Shown: in pieces, positions 48,086 to 61,238 of the stretch
Layout: the number at the start of each line of letters is the position of its first letter
Position numbering within the stretch: position 1 is the first letter of the stretch
Assembly: GCF_034702125.1 (NCBI RefSeq)
Contig: NC_085861.1
Location: 49,090,889-49,154,888 of the forward strand
Origin: Engraulis encrasicolus
Lineage: Eukaryota > Chordata > Actinopteri > Clupeiformes > Engraulidae
DNA: 64,000 nt
Direction: 5' to 3'
Program-made: the position numbers and the translations under genes
Notes under the pieces: model-generated
What the model saw: the letters and a program-made list of their open reading frames with translations, nothing else
Database searches by the model: none
Told to the model about the DNA's origin: nothing

Positions 48086-49492
48086 ACAAACCCCAACTCC
48101 ATAGAAGTTGGGACAAAAGGTAAATTGTGAATAATAACAAAATACTCTCATTTTCAAAACGTCTGATTCTTACATTAGATGGAGAACGGCACAAAGAAAA
48201 CATATTAGCCACCAATACTGACCAAAATTATTATTTTGGGGAATATCCATGAATATGTAAAAACAACACGTCTCAAAAGAGTTGGGACGGGGACAATAAC
48301 AGGCAGCAAATGCAAAGGAAGACTAAAAACAAAAAAAAGACAGCACTTGACAGTTAAATACATTAACCGATGAGATGATTTTATATAAAAAACAGTGTTA
48401 ATTCCTATCGTGGACATGATTTCACCATCTTAAATGGAGGGTGTATTCCTTGTCATGTTTTTCAATGTTTTCCTCTCTGTAGTGCTTACAGTGTGACAGG
48501 TCTTGACCAAAAGCCTGACATTTTAACACCTGCTGGTCCTTGTGATGGAGTTCAACTATTAAAACATAGTAGAGAATGCAATTTGTCCTTACTATGTGGC
48601 AGTAATTGAAGATATCCCTTCAAAATACAATGCATGAGTGACTTTTCATGCTGTTTAAAACCCATTTATATCATTCACCACTATATTTAACTCTACAGAT
48701 GAGTGAGAACAACTTAACCAATGCACTACTGCACCCCCATGCCATCATGGAGGCTGACTTTTGAAGTTAGCACTAACACAAATTGGATGGTCCATTTTCA
48801 CTGTAGCACAGGATGTGCAAGACTCTACTATTTTTTTAAAAAAAAAAATTGACTTCTGCAACTTCTGCTGACTTCTGTAAGCAAAGGACAGTTTGCCATG
48901 TCTTCTGGGTCTATTTCAAGTGAGCTCAGGTGCATAGGAGAATGTTAAACCCCTCTATCATTTGCACACATGAAACATTCTTAATATGGTCAATTTTCAA
49001 TAGCTGTAATTCTTAGAGTGCTAGAGTGAGACTACAGCGGATATATATTTCATGATGTCATGAACCTATACAATGATTTTAATGACAAAATATGTCTTAT
49101 ATACACTAAATCATGGTAAATCAAAGGAAATTCAAAAATGTATGTAATAATTATGGTAATTATTCCCTCTGCATCTTTAATTTGGAGTGACTCGGCCTCT
49201 CTGTGATGGTCTTGGACACTCATATTGCCCATCAGTACAATTCATTTTGGACATGTTCTTCTTTGTTGTTTTATCTTATTTGGATGTTTAATACATCTCA
49301 CTGATCCCTGTCCCAACTTATTTGAGACGTGTTGCAGTTCTCAAATTAGAAATGAGCACATATGTCCCTCAAAACAATATTTTTTCTCGGTTTTAACACT
49401 TAATATGTTGTCTTTTCACTATTCTCCATCTAATGAATGGTTTGAATGCTTTGAAAATGATAGCATTTTGATTTTATTCACAGTTTACCACA
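48086..49492. mobile_element. Kolobok-like DNA transposon remnant
   Basis: Starts ACAAACCCCAACTCCATAGA then AGTTGGGAC and TTGTGAATAATAACAAAA; inner AAAAGAGTTGGGACGGGGAC and CCCTGTCCCAACTTATTTGA words, and a right end with TTTTATTCACAGTTTACC. The terminal ACA.CCC....AGTTGGGACA wording is what I recall for vertebrate Kolobok-type elements. No transposase frame remains. The class is from memory and the right boundary is approximate. Confidence 0.5.
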
Positions 49493-49991
49493 GGTTTGTA
49501 CTTAAGCTGGACAACAATGATGGTACTCATTTTACTCAGTTTGCTGCTATGTGCAGTTACTGCATGTCTCCTTTGTGGGGCAGCTTTGAGGTGTGTAGGA
49601 GTTTGGACGAGGATTTGAGGATCTGCATGTAGCTTGTAACAGTACACTGCCCATTTCACCATACATCAGATGCATTTAAGGCAGGCGGAATAGACGTCAA
49701 GTCATCATTAGATCCAATCTGACATCAGTGTCAAAAGACAGTGCTTAGCTCAGAGGTGCTTTCCACAAACATTAAATCGACTTTCATCCACTTCCTCTTG
49801 TTGGGGGTTTTGACATTTATGCACCGGGTTGCTCAAGATGTGGCAAATAAAACAGATCTGAAAGAATTTGTGTTTGCTACTGTTGTCACCACATTGTTGC
49901 GAAATGTTGAAGTTGTCATGGTCTTTTTGCTTTGATGCACCCCCCACCACAGCACACTCGTGTATGCAACACATGCAGACACACGGGTGCG

Positions 49992-50098
<107 letters not shown>

Positions 50099-50120
50099 TA
50101 TATTTTAAAGAGGTGAACAG

Positions 50121-50774
50121 TTAAAGGACAAGGACAAGTGCTCTATTTTGAAATTTTCTGAGTTCTCTGCAATGTTTCACAGTCCCCTTCACCTTTTTTT
50201 GGCTATTTTGGATTTTGTCTCATAGAATGGCCATATATTTTCATGTTCATTAAAATCACCGTAAACATTTGTTTTCAGAATGCATCTCAAAAATTTGAAA
50301 GTGAAGTAATCATGTTTTTTGACATTTTGTGAGTGAAAGACAAAAATATTTACGAAATTCTACATAAAACATGACAGAAGCCATGTTTCGCTAACTAAAT
50401 TCGTACTTAACACTTGGTGAGTTGCGCATTCTTGAAAGCGAATGTTTAAGGTGGTTTTAAAACAGATATGGACATCACAGATGGCCATTCGAAAGCCGGT
50501 TGAGAAAAAAACTAAATTAGCCAAATAACAGAGACAGCAGCAAACATCAAATAGGCCTAACATTTCAGACAACTCAGAAAAGGGGCGTAGCCTCTTAGTC
50601 CATATGGGGTTTCCGGCGGGCCTATTTGCTGAAAATACTCAACTAGGCTACATCATAACAACATTGCTATGACATTAAGTAATAAGACATAGTTATTATA
50701 ATTTCGGTGACAGTAAGGTATAACTTAGGCTCTGCACTAAGATTGATGTTGAAAATAGTGCACTTGTCCTTTAA
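50121..50774. mobile_element. TTAA-type inverted-repeat element (AGGACAAGGACAAGTGC ends)
   Basis: TTAAAGGACAAGGACAAGTG at the left and CACTTGTCCTTTAA at the right. Shares the CTATTTTGA, TCTGCAATGTTT and GAGACAGCAGCAAACATCAA words with the element at 7119-7869. Non-autonomous. Confidence 0.77.
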
Positions 50775-50998
50775 TGATATAGACCATGTATCATGAACCT
50801 ACCTGACCTCATTTGAGTTTTAATCTGAGCATGATTCGTCACAGAAGTCTGGTATTACGGTTTCACTATTATGTGCAATGAAGGTTAATCGATTAATTTA
50901 AGAAATGACACTGATGTTCCATTGCTTCATCTGAGTATGTGTTCAGAAGAGGAAAGGGATATGAAAATTGTGTTTAAAAAAAGTGAAACACGACAAAC

Positions 50999-51111
<113 letters not shown>

Positions 51112-51710
51112 CGCGCTCGTGTGTGCCTGCGTGCGCGCGCATGTGTGTGTGTACAAACAACAGTGAGGCACTCACAGATTTCTAGTAACTTGTCTTAGAA
51201 CACCATTTATCAAGAAAATGAAAAAGATTGCTGCTAAATCACACTATTCACACATGGAAGCACAAATACAATCTCCAACAAGACTCACATGTGGCTGCCT
51301 GACGACTAGTGATCATGTCACACAACCCACATGTGACACCGGTGTTAAAACACAAAACATGGACGGATGACTGGAAGTGGCGCCTGGTCAAAAAAATAAC
51401 TCATGTCTTAGTGCTTACAATTACCGTTGGCATGCACTGTCAAAACCAGATCAGCAGGCTTTTGCATCTCCCCTCCCCCACCTAGTCATGCCCTCACTGG
51501 TGTCTGTACGGCGTTTGTTTGTTTACGTGTACAGTTTGTGTGTGTATGTTGGGGGCTAGGGGGGAGGGGGTTTGTTTATGTCTAGGCGTGTTGGCGAGTG
51601 TGTGAGAATGAGTGGGCAAGTGCTGTCTTGCAGACAGAAGTCCTTGAGTGCTGTTAATGTCTCCTCAGTCTGATGGACTTTGTAAAGGGCACTCCCTATC
51701 AGAGGGGGAG

Positions 51711-51713
<3 letters not shown>

Positions 51714-51782
<69 letters not shown>
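51714..51782. repeat. (GA)n tract upstream of CALHM5
   Basis: About 33 GA units in a purine-rich region (51700-51960), about 480 bases upstream of the CALHM5 start codon. A pyrimidine-rich TTCCCTTCCCTTCC stretch follows at 52140-52200. Confidence 0.96.
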
Positions 51783-51785
<3 letters not shown>

Positions 51786-52264
51786 GAGAAGAGGAGGGGG
51801 ATGAGAGGGGAAAGCGGGAGAGGAGGGAGAAAAACGAAAATGAAATCATGCAGGTAGGGGTTTGGAAAGGGAGTCAACACACACAGAGGAATAGAGAATG
51901 AGATGAGGGGAAGAGACGAGTGAGGGAAGAAGTTGAGAAGAGGGAGTGATTTGCAAAGAGGAAGAGAAAAACAGCTGGTAGGCTTCGGCTGGTAAAAACA
52001 ATGGGAGGGGCAGGAGCTGACACGACAGACGCTGTGTTTTAGTTTCTTTGTGGAATAACAAGAGGCTCCTGTACAGTCTCTTCTCTGCAAGCTTCTGGAG
52101 GCTGTTAAGTTCCCTTTTCTTGCGCCTCTTCTTGCAATATCTCCTTTCCTTCCTTTCCCTTCCCTTCCCTTTCCTTCTTTTTATCTTTCTATCTTTTCTC
52201 TGGTTTCCACGCACCCACAGCTATTTTCTATATGTGGAAAGTGCCAAACGACCCGGCGGTGACC

Positions 52265-52807
52265 ATGGATTCCTTCAAGACCGTCCTGCGCTTCCTCACG
52301 GACCAGAAGGCCACCATCGGCTACGGCTTCATGGCCATCCTGACCATCGGCGGCGAGCGGATCTTCTCCATGGTCTCCTTCAACTGCCCCTGCAACCACA
52401 GCCAGAACTTCGCCTACGGCATCACCTTCCTGCTGGGTCCGGCCGTGGTGCTCTTCACCGTGGGCCTGTTCGTCAGCAGCAGGCTCTGGAGGCTGTACAC
52501 GGGCTGCTGCCTCAACCCCACGAAGCTGTGCCCGCGGGGCAACTGCTTGCACTGCTGCGCCATGCTGCTGAAGATCCTGGGAGGGGCGTGCGTGGCGCCC
52601 ATCATGTGGCTGTGCGTGGCGCTGCTCAACGGGACGTTCTACGAGTGCGCGGTGAGCGGGCTGGACGACAACCTGGTGGTGCCTCTGCTGTGCAAGAACA
52701 AGACGCGGCTGTGCCGCGAGGAGCTGGCCAGGGTGCCGTGCGGCAGGTCCAAGCTGCCCACCAATGAGAACATGGAGCTGCTCCTCATGTTCCGAGCACA
52801 GTCACAG
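52265..52807 (+). CDS. CALHM5: CALHM5 channel subunit, exon 1
   Basis: The frame MDSFKTVLRFLTDQKATIGY runs 181 codons to CAG|GTGAGA. TM1 is about 17-38 (GFMAILTIGGERIFSMVSF), then FNCPCN, TM2 about 50-71, LWRLYTGCCLNPTKLCPRGN, TM3 about 98-126 (GGACVAPIMWLCVALLNGTF), and the FYECAVSG, CKNKTRLC and VPCGRSK cysteine loop. This matches human CALHM5 features (NQKTVIGY, GSERLFS, TGCCVNPRK, NGTFYECA). I chose the ATG at 52265 because family members start MD/ME + F. An in-frame ATG at 52232 would add 11 residues (MWKVPNDPAVT) and lies just after a CCCACAG acceptor-like site, so a 5' UTR intron is likely. NKT near residue 149 is a possible glycosylation site. The exon is strikingly GC-rich compared with the CALHM6 copies. 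Confidence 0.93.
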
Positions 52808-54262
52808 GTGAGAGGGGTAGACAAAGCCAGGGATCTTTCAAGGGCCCTAGGCATTTTAGGACATTTTCTTCAAATGATTGGGCAGGGGCCACCTATCCAC
52901 CTGAGAATTACAGTAGTATCTTTGCACTTTTCAGTCTTTGAATTTAGGGAGGTGTTGGCAGACTCACAAAGCATTCATTGCTGTTAGTCGACAACATGCA
53001 TACAGTCATTACCAGGCGGGGCCCTAGGCAATTGCCTAGTTGTTTGCCGCCTGGTTGTGGCAGGCCAAGACAAAGCCAGAGGGGATGGACTGTCATTGGT
53101 GCAGCTACTTATGCGCAACGGTGGTTGGCTGATTTAAATCCAGAACCAGGGAGTTCACCTGTCATGGTCTACTGAATAAAAGATTAGGATAAGGTAAAGG
53201 TTAGGGTTAGGGATGGCATTCAGAAACGTAGAGTAGAGTAGAGTATCGTTTATTGATCCCAGGGGGAAACATAGGATATCACTTAAGATTTCACTTTTCA
53301 TTGGTGAATGTGTCTCTGATTGGTAAATTTTAAATCCTGATCCTTGATAGACTGTTATTGTCATTAGACCAGGAGTTAGGGTTAGAGATTTTTCAATGAA
53401 TTCAAATTTAAATTATACTGTGTGTAGGCAGTTGTTCTCACATACTTCCTGTGGTCTATCAGAGAAAGTAATGCCTTTGCATGTAATGTATGACAAGTGC
53501 ACACCAGGCTTGCTCCTAGTTCCTCATGTGTGTGTGTTTTTTTACGTCCTCCTTAAACTTTTTGTATTTTTCACACTTCCGTATACCATGTTTACCCTTG
53601 TATGTTTTGAAGCAGACCTCATATATTCATTTTCACTGCTCATAATGTTAACTGCGTTTTGAGCAACTAAAGATTGAAAGTAGCCTATATAGGCTATTCT
53701 GCTTATTCAGTGTATCTCATCAGCTTCTGACACTACAAATGTCATGTAGGCCTAGTCTAACCAGTCTCACAAAAGTATACTTCTGATTACGTATAGGCCA
53801 GCAGCAATTTAAACAGTGGCGTGCACAGACATTTTAGGGGGGCAGGTGCTCGAGGTGGGGACAGGGGGCATGTGGAACTTCCTTACTGGGCTATATATAT
53901 TACATTATATTATATTATATTATATTATATTATATGATATTATATGATATTATATGATATTATATTATATTATATTATATTATATTATATTATATTATAT
54001 TATATTATATTATATCATATTATATGATATTATATTATATTATATTATATCATATTATATTGAACAAAGTATACGTAGTGTGGGGGGGGACTTTCAAAAG
54101 GGCACCACTTTTTGTCCAGTAAGGTAAAGGGGCAGGTGCTTTAGCCATCCCTATGTGTAGCCTGGCTTTCACTGACGGTGCGTGTGTGTAGCTCTGGAAC
54201 CAGGCTACCCTATGTGTGCCACACCTATGACTTTAAACCTGTGTGGCGTGTATACTTTCCAG
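52808..54262 (+). other. CALHM5 intron
   Basis: 1455-base GT-AG intron. Holds a GTTAGGGTTAGGG patch (53200-53213), a short (AGAGT)n retroelement tail (53229-53270), and an AT pentamer array (53892-54060). No gene seen. Confidence 0.85.
53892..54060. repeat. (ATATT)n pentanucleotide array
   Basis: About 33 units of ATATT with ATATG variants in blocks; pure A+T except for scattered G/C. Lies about 200 bases upstream of the CALHM5 exon 2 acceptor. Confidence 0.95.
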
Positions 54263-54652
54263 ATCCTGGGCTGGGCCATCATCATCACCGCAGCCGTGAT
54301 GGGTCTGATCAGCACGTGCTACAGGAACTGCCGCTCTAAGGTGAGCTACTTGCAGCTGACCTTCTGGAAGCGCTACATGGAGAAGGAGCGCGAGAAGTTC
54401 GACACCTTCGCTGTGGACTACGCCAACCAGCTGGCTGCCCGCAACATGAAGAGCTTCTTCGAGAACAAAGCACCCGACTCCTTCCCCTTCCCCAATCACC
54501 GGGCCTGGGAGGAGATATCGGAACTCTACACGTTTACGCGCAGCGAACAGTACTACAGTACCTTACAGCGCTATGTGGAACGCCACGATCGAGACTACAA
54601 CCCGGAAAAGAGGCCCGTGCTGGATATGGAACATGGCATTGAGATGACATAG
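54263..54652 (+). CDS. CALHM5: CALHM5 channel subunit, exon 2
   Basis: After TTTCCAG the frame gives TM4 (ILGWAIIITAAVMGLISTCY), NCRSKVSYLQLTFWKRYMEK, ANQLAARNMKSFFENKAPDS, AWEEISELYTF, EQYYSTLQRYVE and a short acidic tail ending HGIEMT with TAG. RSKVSYLQL.FWK.Y and FFENK.PD.FP are hallmarks of CALHM5. The complete protein is 310 residues, against 309 in human. CALHM5 forms undecameric-type large-pore channels in the plasma membrane; its gating and ligand are poorly known. The gene sits between the CALHM6 copies and RWDD1 in the same order as in other vertebrates. Confidence 0.94.
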   Translation: MLGWAIIITAAVMGLISTCYRNCRSKVSYLQLTFWKRYMEKEREKFDTFAVDYANQLAARNMKSFFENKAPDSFPFPNHRAWEEISELYTFTRSEQYYSTLQRYVERHDRDYNPEKRPVLDMEHGIEMT

Positions 54653-54694
54653 TTAGAGAGAGAGACCATTTAGAGAGGCCAGAATTTGGGCCAA

Positions 54695-54932
54695 GCGATA
54701 TTCAGACACACCGCTATTCAGACACCACCAGATATGCCATAGGGTTAGGGTTAGGGTCAGGGTGAGGGTTAGGGTTAAGGTTAGGGTAACTGCATGCACT
54801 CTCCCTGAACTGAAAAAACTGAGCAACATAGCACAAACCACAGAAATGGCAGATTTCGGTGAGAAATGTGCCGGTATTCAGACAATAGATATCAATGTCT
54901 GAATAGCGGCATGTCTGAATAGTGCGATGTAA
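54695..54932. mobile_element. Small palindromic element with telomere-like repeats
   Basis: The left arm CGATATTCAGACACACCGCT, then ATTCAGACA, is mirrored on the right (TGTCTGAATAGCGGCATGTC, then TGAATAGTGCG). Between them lie about seven TTAGGG or GTTAGGG-type units (54743-54788). It starts about 40 bases after the CALHM5 stop, so it is in the 3' UTR or just after it. Confidence 0.65.
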
Positions 54933-56037
<1,105 letters not shown>

Positions 56038-56138
56038 GTGTTTTGAAAGAAAGGTGAAAATACCAGTGTGCGTTAATTCAAACAGTGTGCTGTCCAAACT
56101 TGCCTTGAGTATGTGCTGCCAGTGGTGTTGTGTGAAGG

Positions 56139-56262
<124 letters not shown>

Positions 56263-56761
56263 CTCGATGCACCTCATATGTATCTGCATTTGTTGCAATT
56301 TACAGAACTAGCATTTTTTTTCTTTGTTCCTTTATGTTTTGTGTTTCTTTTGATTTGCAGAATTGTCAATGTTGGAAACAAAAAACTCAAAAAATGCAGA
56401 CATTTAGAATTAAAGTTTTGATATGGGAAGTATGATACACTTCTGTCCTATCCAACGGCTTTCTCTGGGCAAACAAACTTCATTTCCATTTATTTCTTTC
56501 TTCAGGACATTGCACAGTAGTGAACAACATAGAGTACATGCACATATATGTAAATGTGCCAGATTGTAGACCAAAAGCTAATTTCCATCTGATGTCCAAA
56601 ATAGGCAGGCTAGATGTTAACAATCATTATAAATTAAAATCCCTGACATACATCTAAAACCAAAACAGACTGTTAGTAACAAAATAAATGAAACACAATA
56701 CAGACGCAAAAAGCATGTCAATAAGAAGAAAAAAAAGAAAATGGTCCCAAGATAGGGCTAT

Positions 56762-56870
<109 letters not shown>

Positions 56871-56879
56871 ATGCTGTGT

Positions 56880-57385
56880 AGAGGTTCAGACTATCAGTGT
56901 GAACATGTTTGTTGGGCTCGAAGCCACTTTTTAATCTCCATCTTAAAGGAGGCTAAAGAGGGACGTTCCCTTATATGTAGGCCCTAGTGGAATAGAGTTC
57001 CATAATGCGCTGCCTTTAGTAGATAACACATTTTGGCTGAAAGAGGTTTTCCTCAAAGGAAACTCAACATCTTTATTGACCATTCCTCGAGTTACTCGTG
57101 TTTGACGATATTTTATGAATTCCTGTAAACAAGGTGGTGCCAGGCCATGCAAAGTTTTATAAAAAAAGACAACTATAAGAAAATTTACAAAAATTGTCAA
57201 AACTGAGTAAGTTGTATTTATCCAAGATGTGACAATGGTGGTATGAGAGAGTTTTTTTTATCTAAGATTTTGAGTGTTTTTTTAAATAACCTCTCCACTG
57301 GTTTAAGAGTAGTAGATCCCACCATGGTCCAGCTTGTAATGCAATAGCTTACAAAATGAGAGATATAATGAGGTTCAGTTTCAGT
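56880..57385 (-). mobile_element. LINE reverse-transcriptase C-terminal remnant
   Basis: On the minus strand the broken frames give ITSWTMVGSTTLKPVERLFK, KTLKILDKKNSLIPPLSH, then YKTLHGLAPPCLQEFI and GSALWNSIPLGPTYKGTSLF. The order Y(K/C)LHGLAP, R...TR, and S.LWNS(I/L)P is the conserved end of ORF2 in fish L2/Rex1-like non-LTR retrotransposons. Several frameshifts are present, so it is dead. Confidence 0.75.
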
Positions 57386-57640
57386 ATGTCAGCTGAAGAC
57401 TGAGAAGACACTGCATGCATTGACCAGTAAAACATTTGCAAGAATTTAGAAGGAACCTTAGGTAGGCACAAACAATCTACAGCAACCAAAAAAGAGAGTA
57501 ATAAAAATAGGGTAACACTTTATTTTAATGGTTCATTATAACAGTGGATCTATACCACATTAGGTACAGTGTAGTAATAACCAGTGTAATAATATTTAAT
57601 ACCACGCAATACCAGTGTAATAGATGTAAGTACAATATTG

Positions 57641-58113
57641 GTACATGGTGTTACACTGTTATTACATGGTAATATTGTTACGACCAATCAGGTTCAAAGG
57701 TGATGGTGCACGTCCGAATTTTGTTTACTATTGGCTGGCTTTCTACATAGAAGTTACTGGTCGGGACGCAGAGTAGCTTGGCAACAAACCAATGTCTACT
57801 ACAGTATTCTGACTTAGCCCTGGTGTCCTTCACAACATACTGTACCTGTAGGCTACTTCTCACATTCCTAGATACCTCACAGTCCGTATTGGGATAGGGA
57901 AGTACTGAGGTCCCTCATATGGCTATCACATTTGTCAGCAAAATGTAAAGTGTAGTAACTATGGCAACATTGAAACAGAGAAAAAAGTACCGACCAGTAA
58001 CTTCTGTGTAGAAAGCCAGCCAATAGTAAACAAAATTCGGACGTGCACCATCACCTTTGAACCTGATTGGTCGTAACAATATTACCATGTAATAACAGTG
58101 TAACACCATGTAC
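57641..58113. mobile_element. Fold-back element with 120-base inverted arms
   Basis: The left arm (57641-57768: TACATGGTGTTACACTGTTA, then TTGTTACGACCAATCAGGTT and TTGGCTGGCTTTCTACA) is an almost exact reverse complement of 57990-58113. About 220 bases lie between the arms. Non-coding. The left neighbour (57505-57640) is rich in ACCAGTGTAATA words and may be part of it. Confidence 0.82.
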
Positions 58114-58115
58114 AC

Positions 58116-58627
<512 letters not shown>

Positions 58628-58796
58628 AATGTGTCATTTTTAGATGCAATTTTCTGCATTCTAATCAATTTTAGGGGGAGGAATGACAAATCGCACCTGA
58701 CTCCTTCACTATACAAGCGCTGGCTGCCATTAATTGTGGCAGGTAAACTTGTAATCTTTTTCATATATGTACGCTGATAGATGTAACGCAATGTAG

Positions 58797-58910
58797 CAGA
58801 TGGCCAAAACCGGGACATATTTGTGTCCCGATAGAGTTTTCTCGGGACCTGGGACACACAACTCCAAACCGGGACTGTCCCGGTTAAACCGGGACGTCTG
58901 GTCACCCTAC
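58797..58910 (-). mobile_element. Transposon terminus (TAGGGTGACCAGACGTCCCG)
   Basis: On the minus strand it begins TAGGGTGACCAGACGTCCCG and holds three CCCGGTTT-type words. I know this as a hAT-like terminus in vertebrates. The other end was not found. Confidence 0.5.
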
Positions 58911-59099
58911 TACGAATCAACAAGTCAGCCACAGGAAGAATGGACCAGAATACAGTCCTTGTGTAAAATATCAATATCACGTTATATCATGAATTAAACC
59001 CAAACAGGTGATTGCCATGTCCCTCTCAGAAAATCTGTGTAGCCTGCCTGTGCATTCATTCACTGGTGGGTGGTTAGGCCTATTCTACCTGTCACCGTC

Positions 59100-59445
59100 C
59101 TAGCCTACTGTCACTTTAAATGTTTTGGGAAAAAACAGGTCACGTGTGCCAATGCTCGCTCTCAGGCGTAGTAAATCGATGCCAGCTACAAATAGTTCTG
59201 TATTTTTGCTGTACTAATATTCATTGGCTTTAAATAAAGAAACTATGTGATCCATATGTGGATGGCAATGACAAGGCCAAATAGAGAAAAAATAAAAAAC
59301 AGAACCCGACAACATTAAGTTTACAGAAATTATAGTCAATGTCTGATCGAATCGATTGCACAAGGCCTCTGTGAAGCAGACAGTCCCATTGCACCGTGGA
59401 CTGTAACGTGGTCATCCAGTAATAGATGGACAGGAGCAAAAGAAA
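59100..59445 (+). promoter_or_regulatory. RWDD1 promoter region and 5' UTR
   Basis: About 345 bases before the RWDD1 start codon with CACGTG (near 59142) and CGATGCC words but no TATA box at an obvious position. CpGs are few, so this is not a classical CpG island. The start codon context is AAAATGA. Confidence 0.35.
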
Positions 59446-59518
59446 ATGACAGACTACGCGGAGGAGCAGAGGAACGAGTTGGAGGCAATAGAGTCCATAT
59501 ATGAGGACTCGTATACAG
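59446..59518 (+). CDS. RWDD1: RWDD1 exon 1
   Basis: ATG opens MTDYAEEQRNELEAIESIYE DSYT and ends with a split glycine/valine codon at TACAG|GTGAAG. It matches human RWDD1 (MTDYGEEQRNELEALESIYP) almost residue for residue. This is the first helix of the RWD domain (about residues 10-110), including the L.S/ESIY motif. RWDD1 is the vertebrate orthologue of yeast Gir2: a small acidic cytoplasmic protein that binds the DRG2-DFRP2 GTPase system and is linked to ribosome-associated stress control. Six exons are in the window; the acidic C-terminal exon(s) lie beyond the right edge. Confidence 0.96.
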
Positions 59519-59949
59519 GTGAAGAAAATATCATAGGAGGAAGAGTGAACCATGAGTTAGCTAGCACTAGCCAGCTAACTAACTTAGTTCAGTCGGTGCC
59601 TGTGTGCGAAGCTAGCTAGCAGATGCCAGTGATGCTTTTACGCTGCAATGAGAAAATAAACACTCCTCGAATGAACCACAATTTTGAATGCAAACCAGTA
59701 GTTTCCCTAAACGTTCCCTCCCTAAAGAGTAAATCAACCTGTAATGTACAGATAACAGTGCTCGTCTAAATGAGTGTAAGCTTTCTGTAGTGTTGGCCTT
59801 TCTATTCTGTCAGTTGGCTTTCTCAATTCTTGTGAACTTCAGTGCGATAACCGTATTGTGTGAACTTCAGTGCGAACAATGTGTATTGTCATGCATTGAC
59901 ATTTCCAACTCTGCTGTGTTCTGTCCCTCGCATCTCTAAATCTCTGCAG

Positions 59950-60015
59950 TCTTGTCAGAGAACCCAGCATGCTTTACTATCACCGTGACCTCAGATGCAG
60001 GAGAAAATGACGAAA
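59950..60015 (+). CDS. RWDD1: RWDD1 exon 2
   Basis: After CTCTGCAG it encodes VLSENPACFTITVTSDAGEN DE and ends GAAA|GTGAGT in phase 1. This is the first beta-strand pair of the RWD domain. Human has VLSENPPSFTITVTSEAGEN. Confidence 0.95.
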
Positions 60016-60554
60016 GTGAGTATGCTATTCGAGTTATTAGTATTTGACAGTTACAATGTTTTGCATACACTTCTATTTAGTAAGTGCATATAATATGGAC
60101 GTGGCATCTCTACATGGAATGCAATGAAGCCTGGTTGCTGTCTGTCTGTCTGTCTGTCTGTCTGTGTGAACTGAGTGACTGCAGGGATGACCCCAACCAG
60201 GCCCCATTGAAAGAAAGAAAGAAAGCCCAATTGGAGTTTCCCCCGTTGGGTTTTCTTTCATTCAATGGAGCCTGGTTGCTGTCATTCCTGCTGTGACTCA
60301 GTACACACACACACACATGTACACACACACACACAGCCATTGAATTGTAACAAACTCTGAACTATCCAGTTCTCTACAAAACTTGTACTGTAGTTCTCCA
60401 CACTACTTGTACGATAACTAATATGGTAATACATAACTTAACTATATGAATACTTCATCATTCACTAAAAGTTTGCCATAGCTCAGTATGGATTATCTTT
60501 CATAGAAAATATGCATTGTAATGGTAAACCTAATGCCTTCTTATGCTTGTGCAG

Positions 60555-60685
60555 CGGTGGAAGTGACGTTAAAGTTCACGTACGTGGAGAAGTACCCAGA
60601 TGAGGCCCCACTATGGGAGATCCACGAACAAGAGAACCTGGAGGACTCAGACGCAAAGGAGGTCCTCCAGTTACTGCAACAGCAG
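60555..60685 (+). CDS. RWDD1: RWDD1 exon 3
   Basis: After TTGTGCAG it encodes VEVTLKFTYVEKYPDEAPLW, EIHEQENLEDSDAKEVLQLL and QQQ, ending CAG|GTCAGT. It contains the YP..AP signature loop of all RWD domains. A (GT)n microsatellite (60702-60747) starts about 17 bases after the donor, in intron 3. Intron 2 holds CTGT and CA repeats (60139-60165, 60301-60334). Confidence 0.95.
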
Positions 60686-60700
60686 GTCAGTCAGTCAGTC

Positions 60701-60749
<49 letters not shown>

Positions 60750-61030
60750 CGAAGGAGTGGAATGGCGGTATATAAATGCAGTCCATTTACCATTTTGCCT
60801 ACTCAACACTGTGCTAACTAGCTCCACTTGGCATTTGCACCTATTGTTCTGTATATTTCCTGTGCACTTTGTATGTGCAATGCTATGATTATGTCCTCAA
60901 TTGCAAGTCACTTTGGATAAAAGCAACTGCCTAATGTAATTAAATGTATTTCTTTGTATGTCTACTACTACACATTAACTAATTGTTATTAAAAGGTGTC
61001 ACATGTTGGATCTGTGCTCCTCGTTAACAG

Positions 61031-61174
61031 GCGGAGGAGAACCTGGGGATGGTGATGATCTTCACGCTAGTCACTGCAGTGCAGGAGAAACTAAACGAGA
61101 TCGTGGACCAGATCAAAAGCAGGCAAGAGGAAGAGAAGAGGAGGATTGAGAGAGAGGCGGAGGAGGCTGAAAAG
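61031..61174 (+). CDS. RWDD1: RWDD1 exon 4
   Basis: After TTAACAG it encodes AEENLGMVMIFTLVTAVQEK, LNEIVDQIKSRQEEEKRRIE and REAEEAEK, ending AAG|GTTTGG. It covers the last RWD helix and the start of the charged coiled-coil. The sequence LGMVMIFTLVTAVQEKLNEI is identical to the remembered human protein. The donor GTTTGG is weaker than those of the other exons. Confidence 0.96.
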
Positions 61175-61238
61175 GTTTGGACAAAAATAGACATGCAATA
61201 CATTGTCGGTTCCTTCCTACCTGACACTTTTGTCTAAA

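Noticed and set aside
52048..52767. 239-codon plus-strand frame overlapping CALHM5 exon 1, and a 123-codon minus-strand frame at 52181-52552
   Set aside because: Alternative frames of a GC-rich exon; the CALHM frame has the transmembrane pattern, conserved cysteines and correct splice phase.
54738..54790. TTAGGG units as evidence of a chromosome end or fusion
   Set aside because: Only a handful of imperfect units, enclosed by mirrored arms, inside ordinary gene-containing sequence.
59230..59553. 107-codon minus-strand frame over RWDD1 exon 1 and promoter
   Set aside because: Antisense to the well-matched RWDD1 start, with no recognisable domain.
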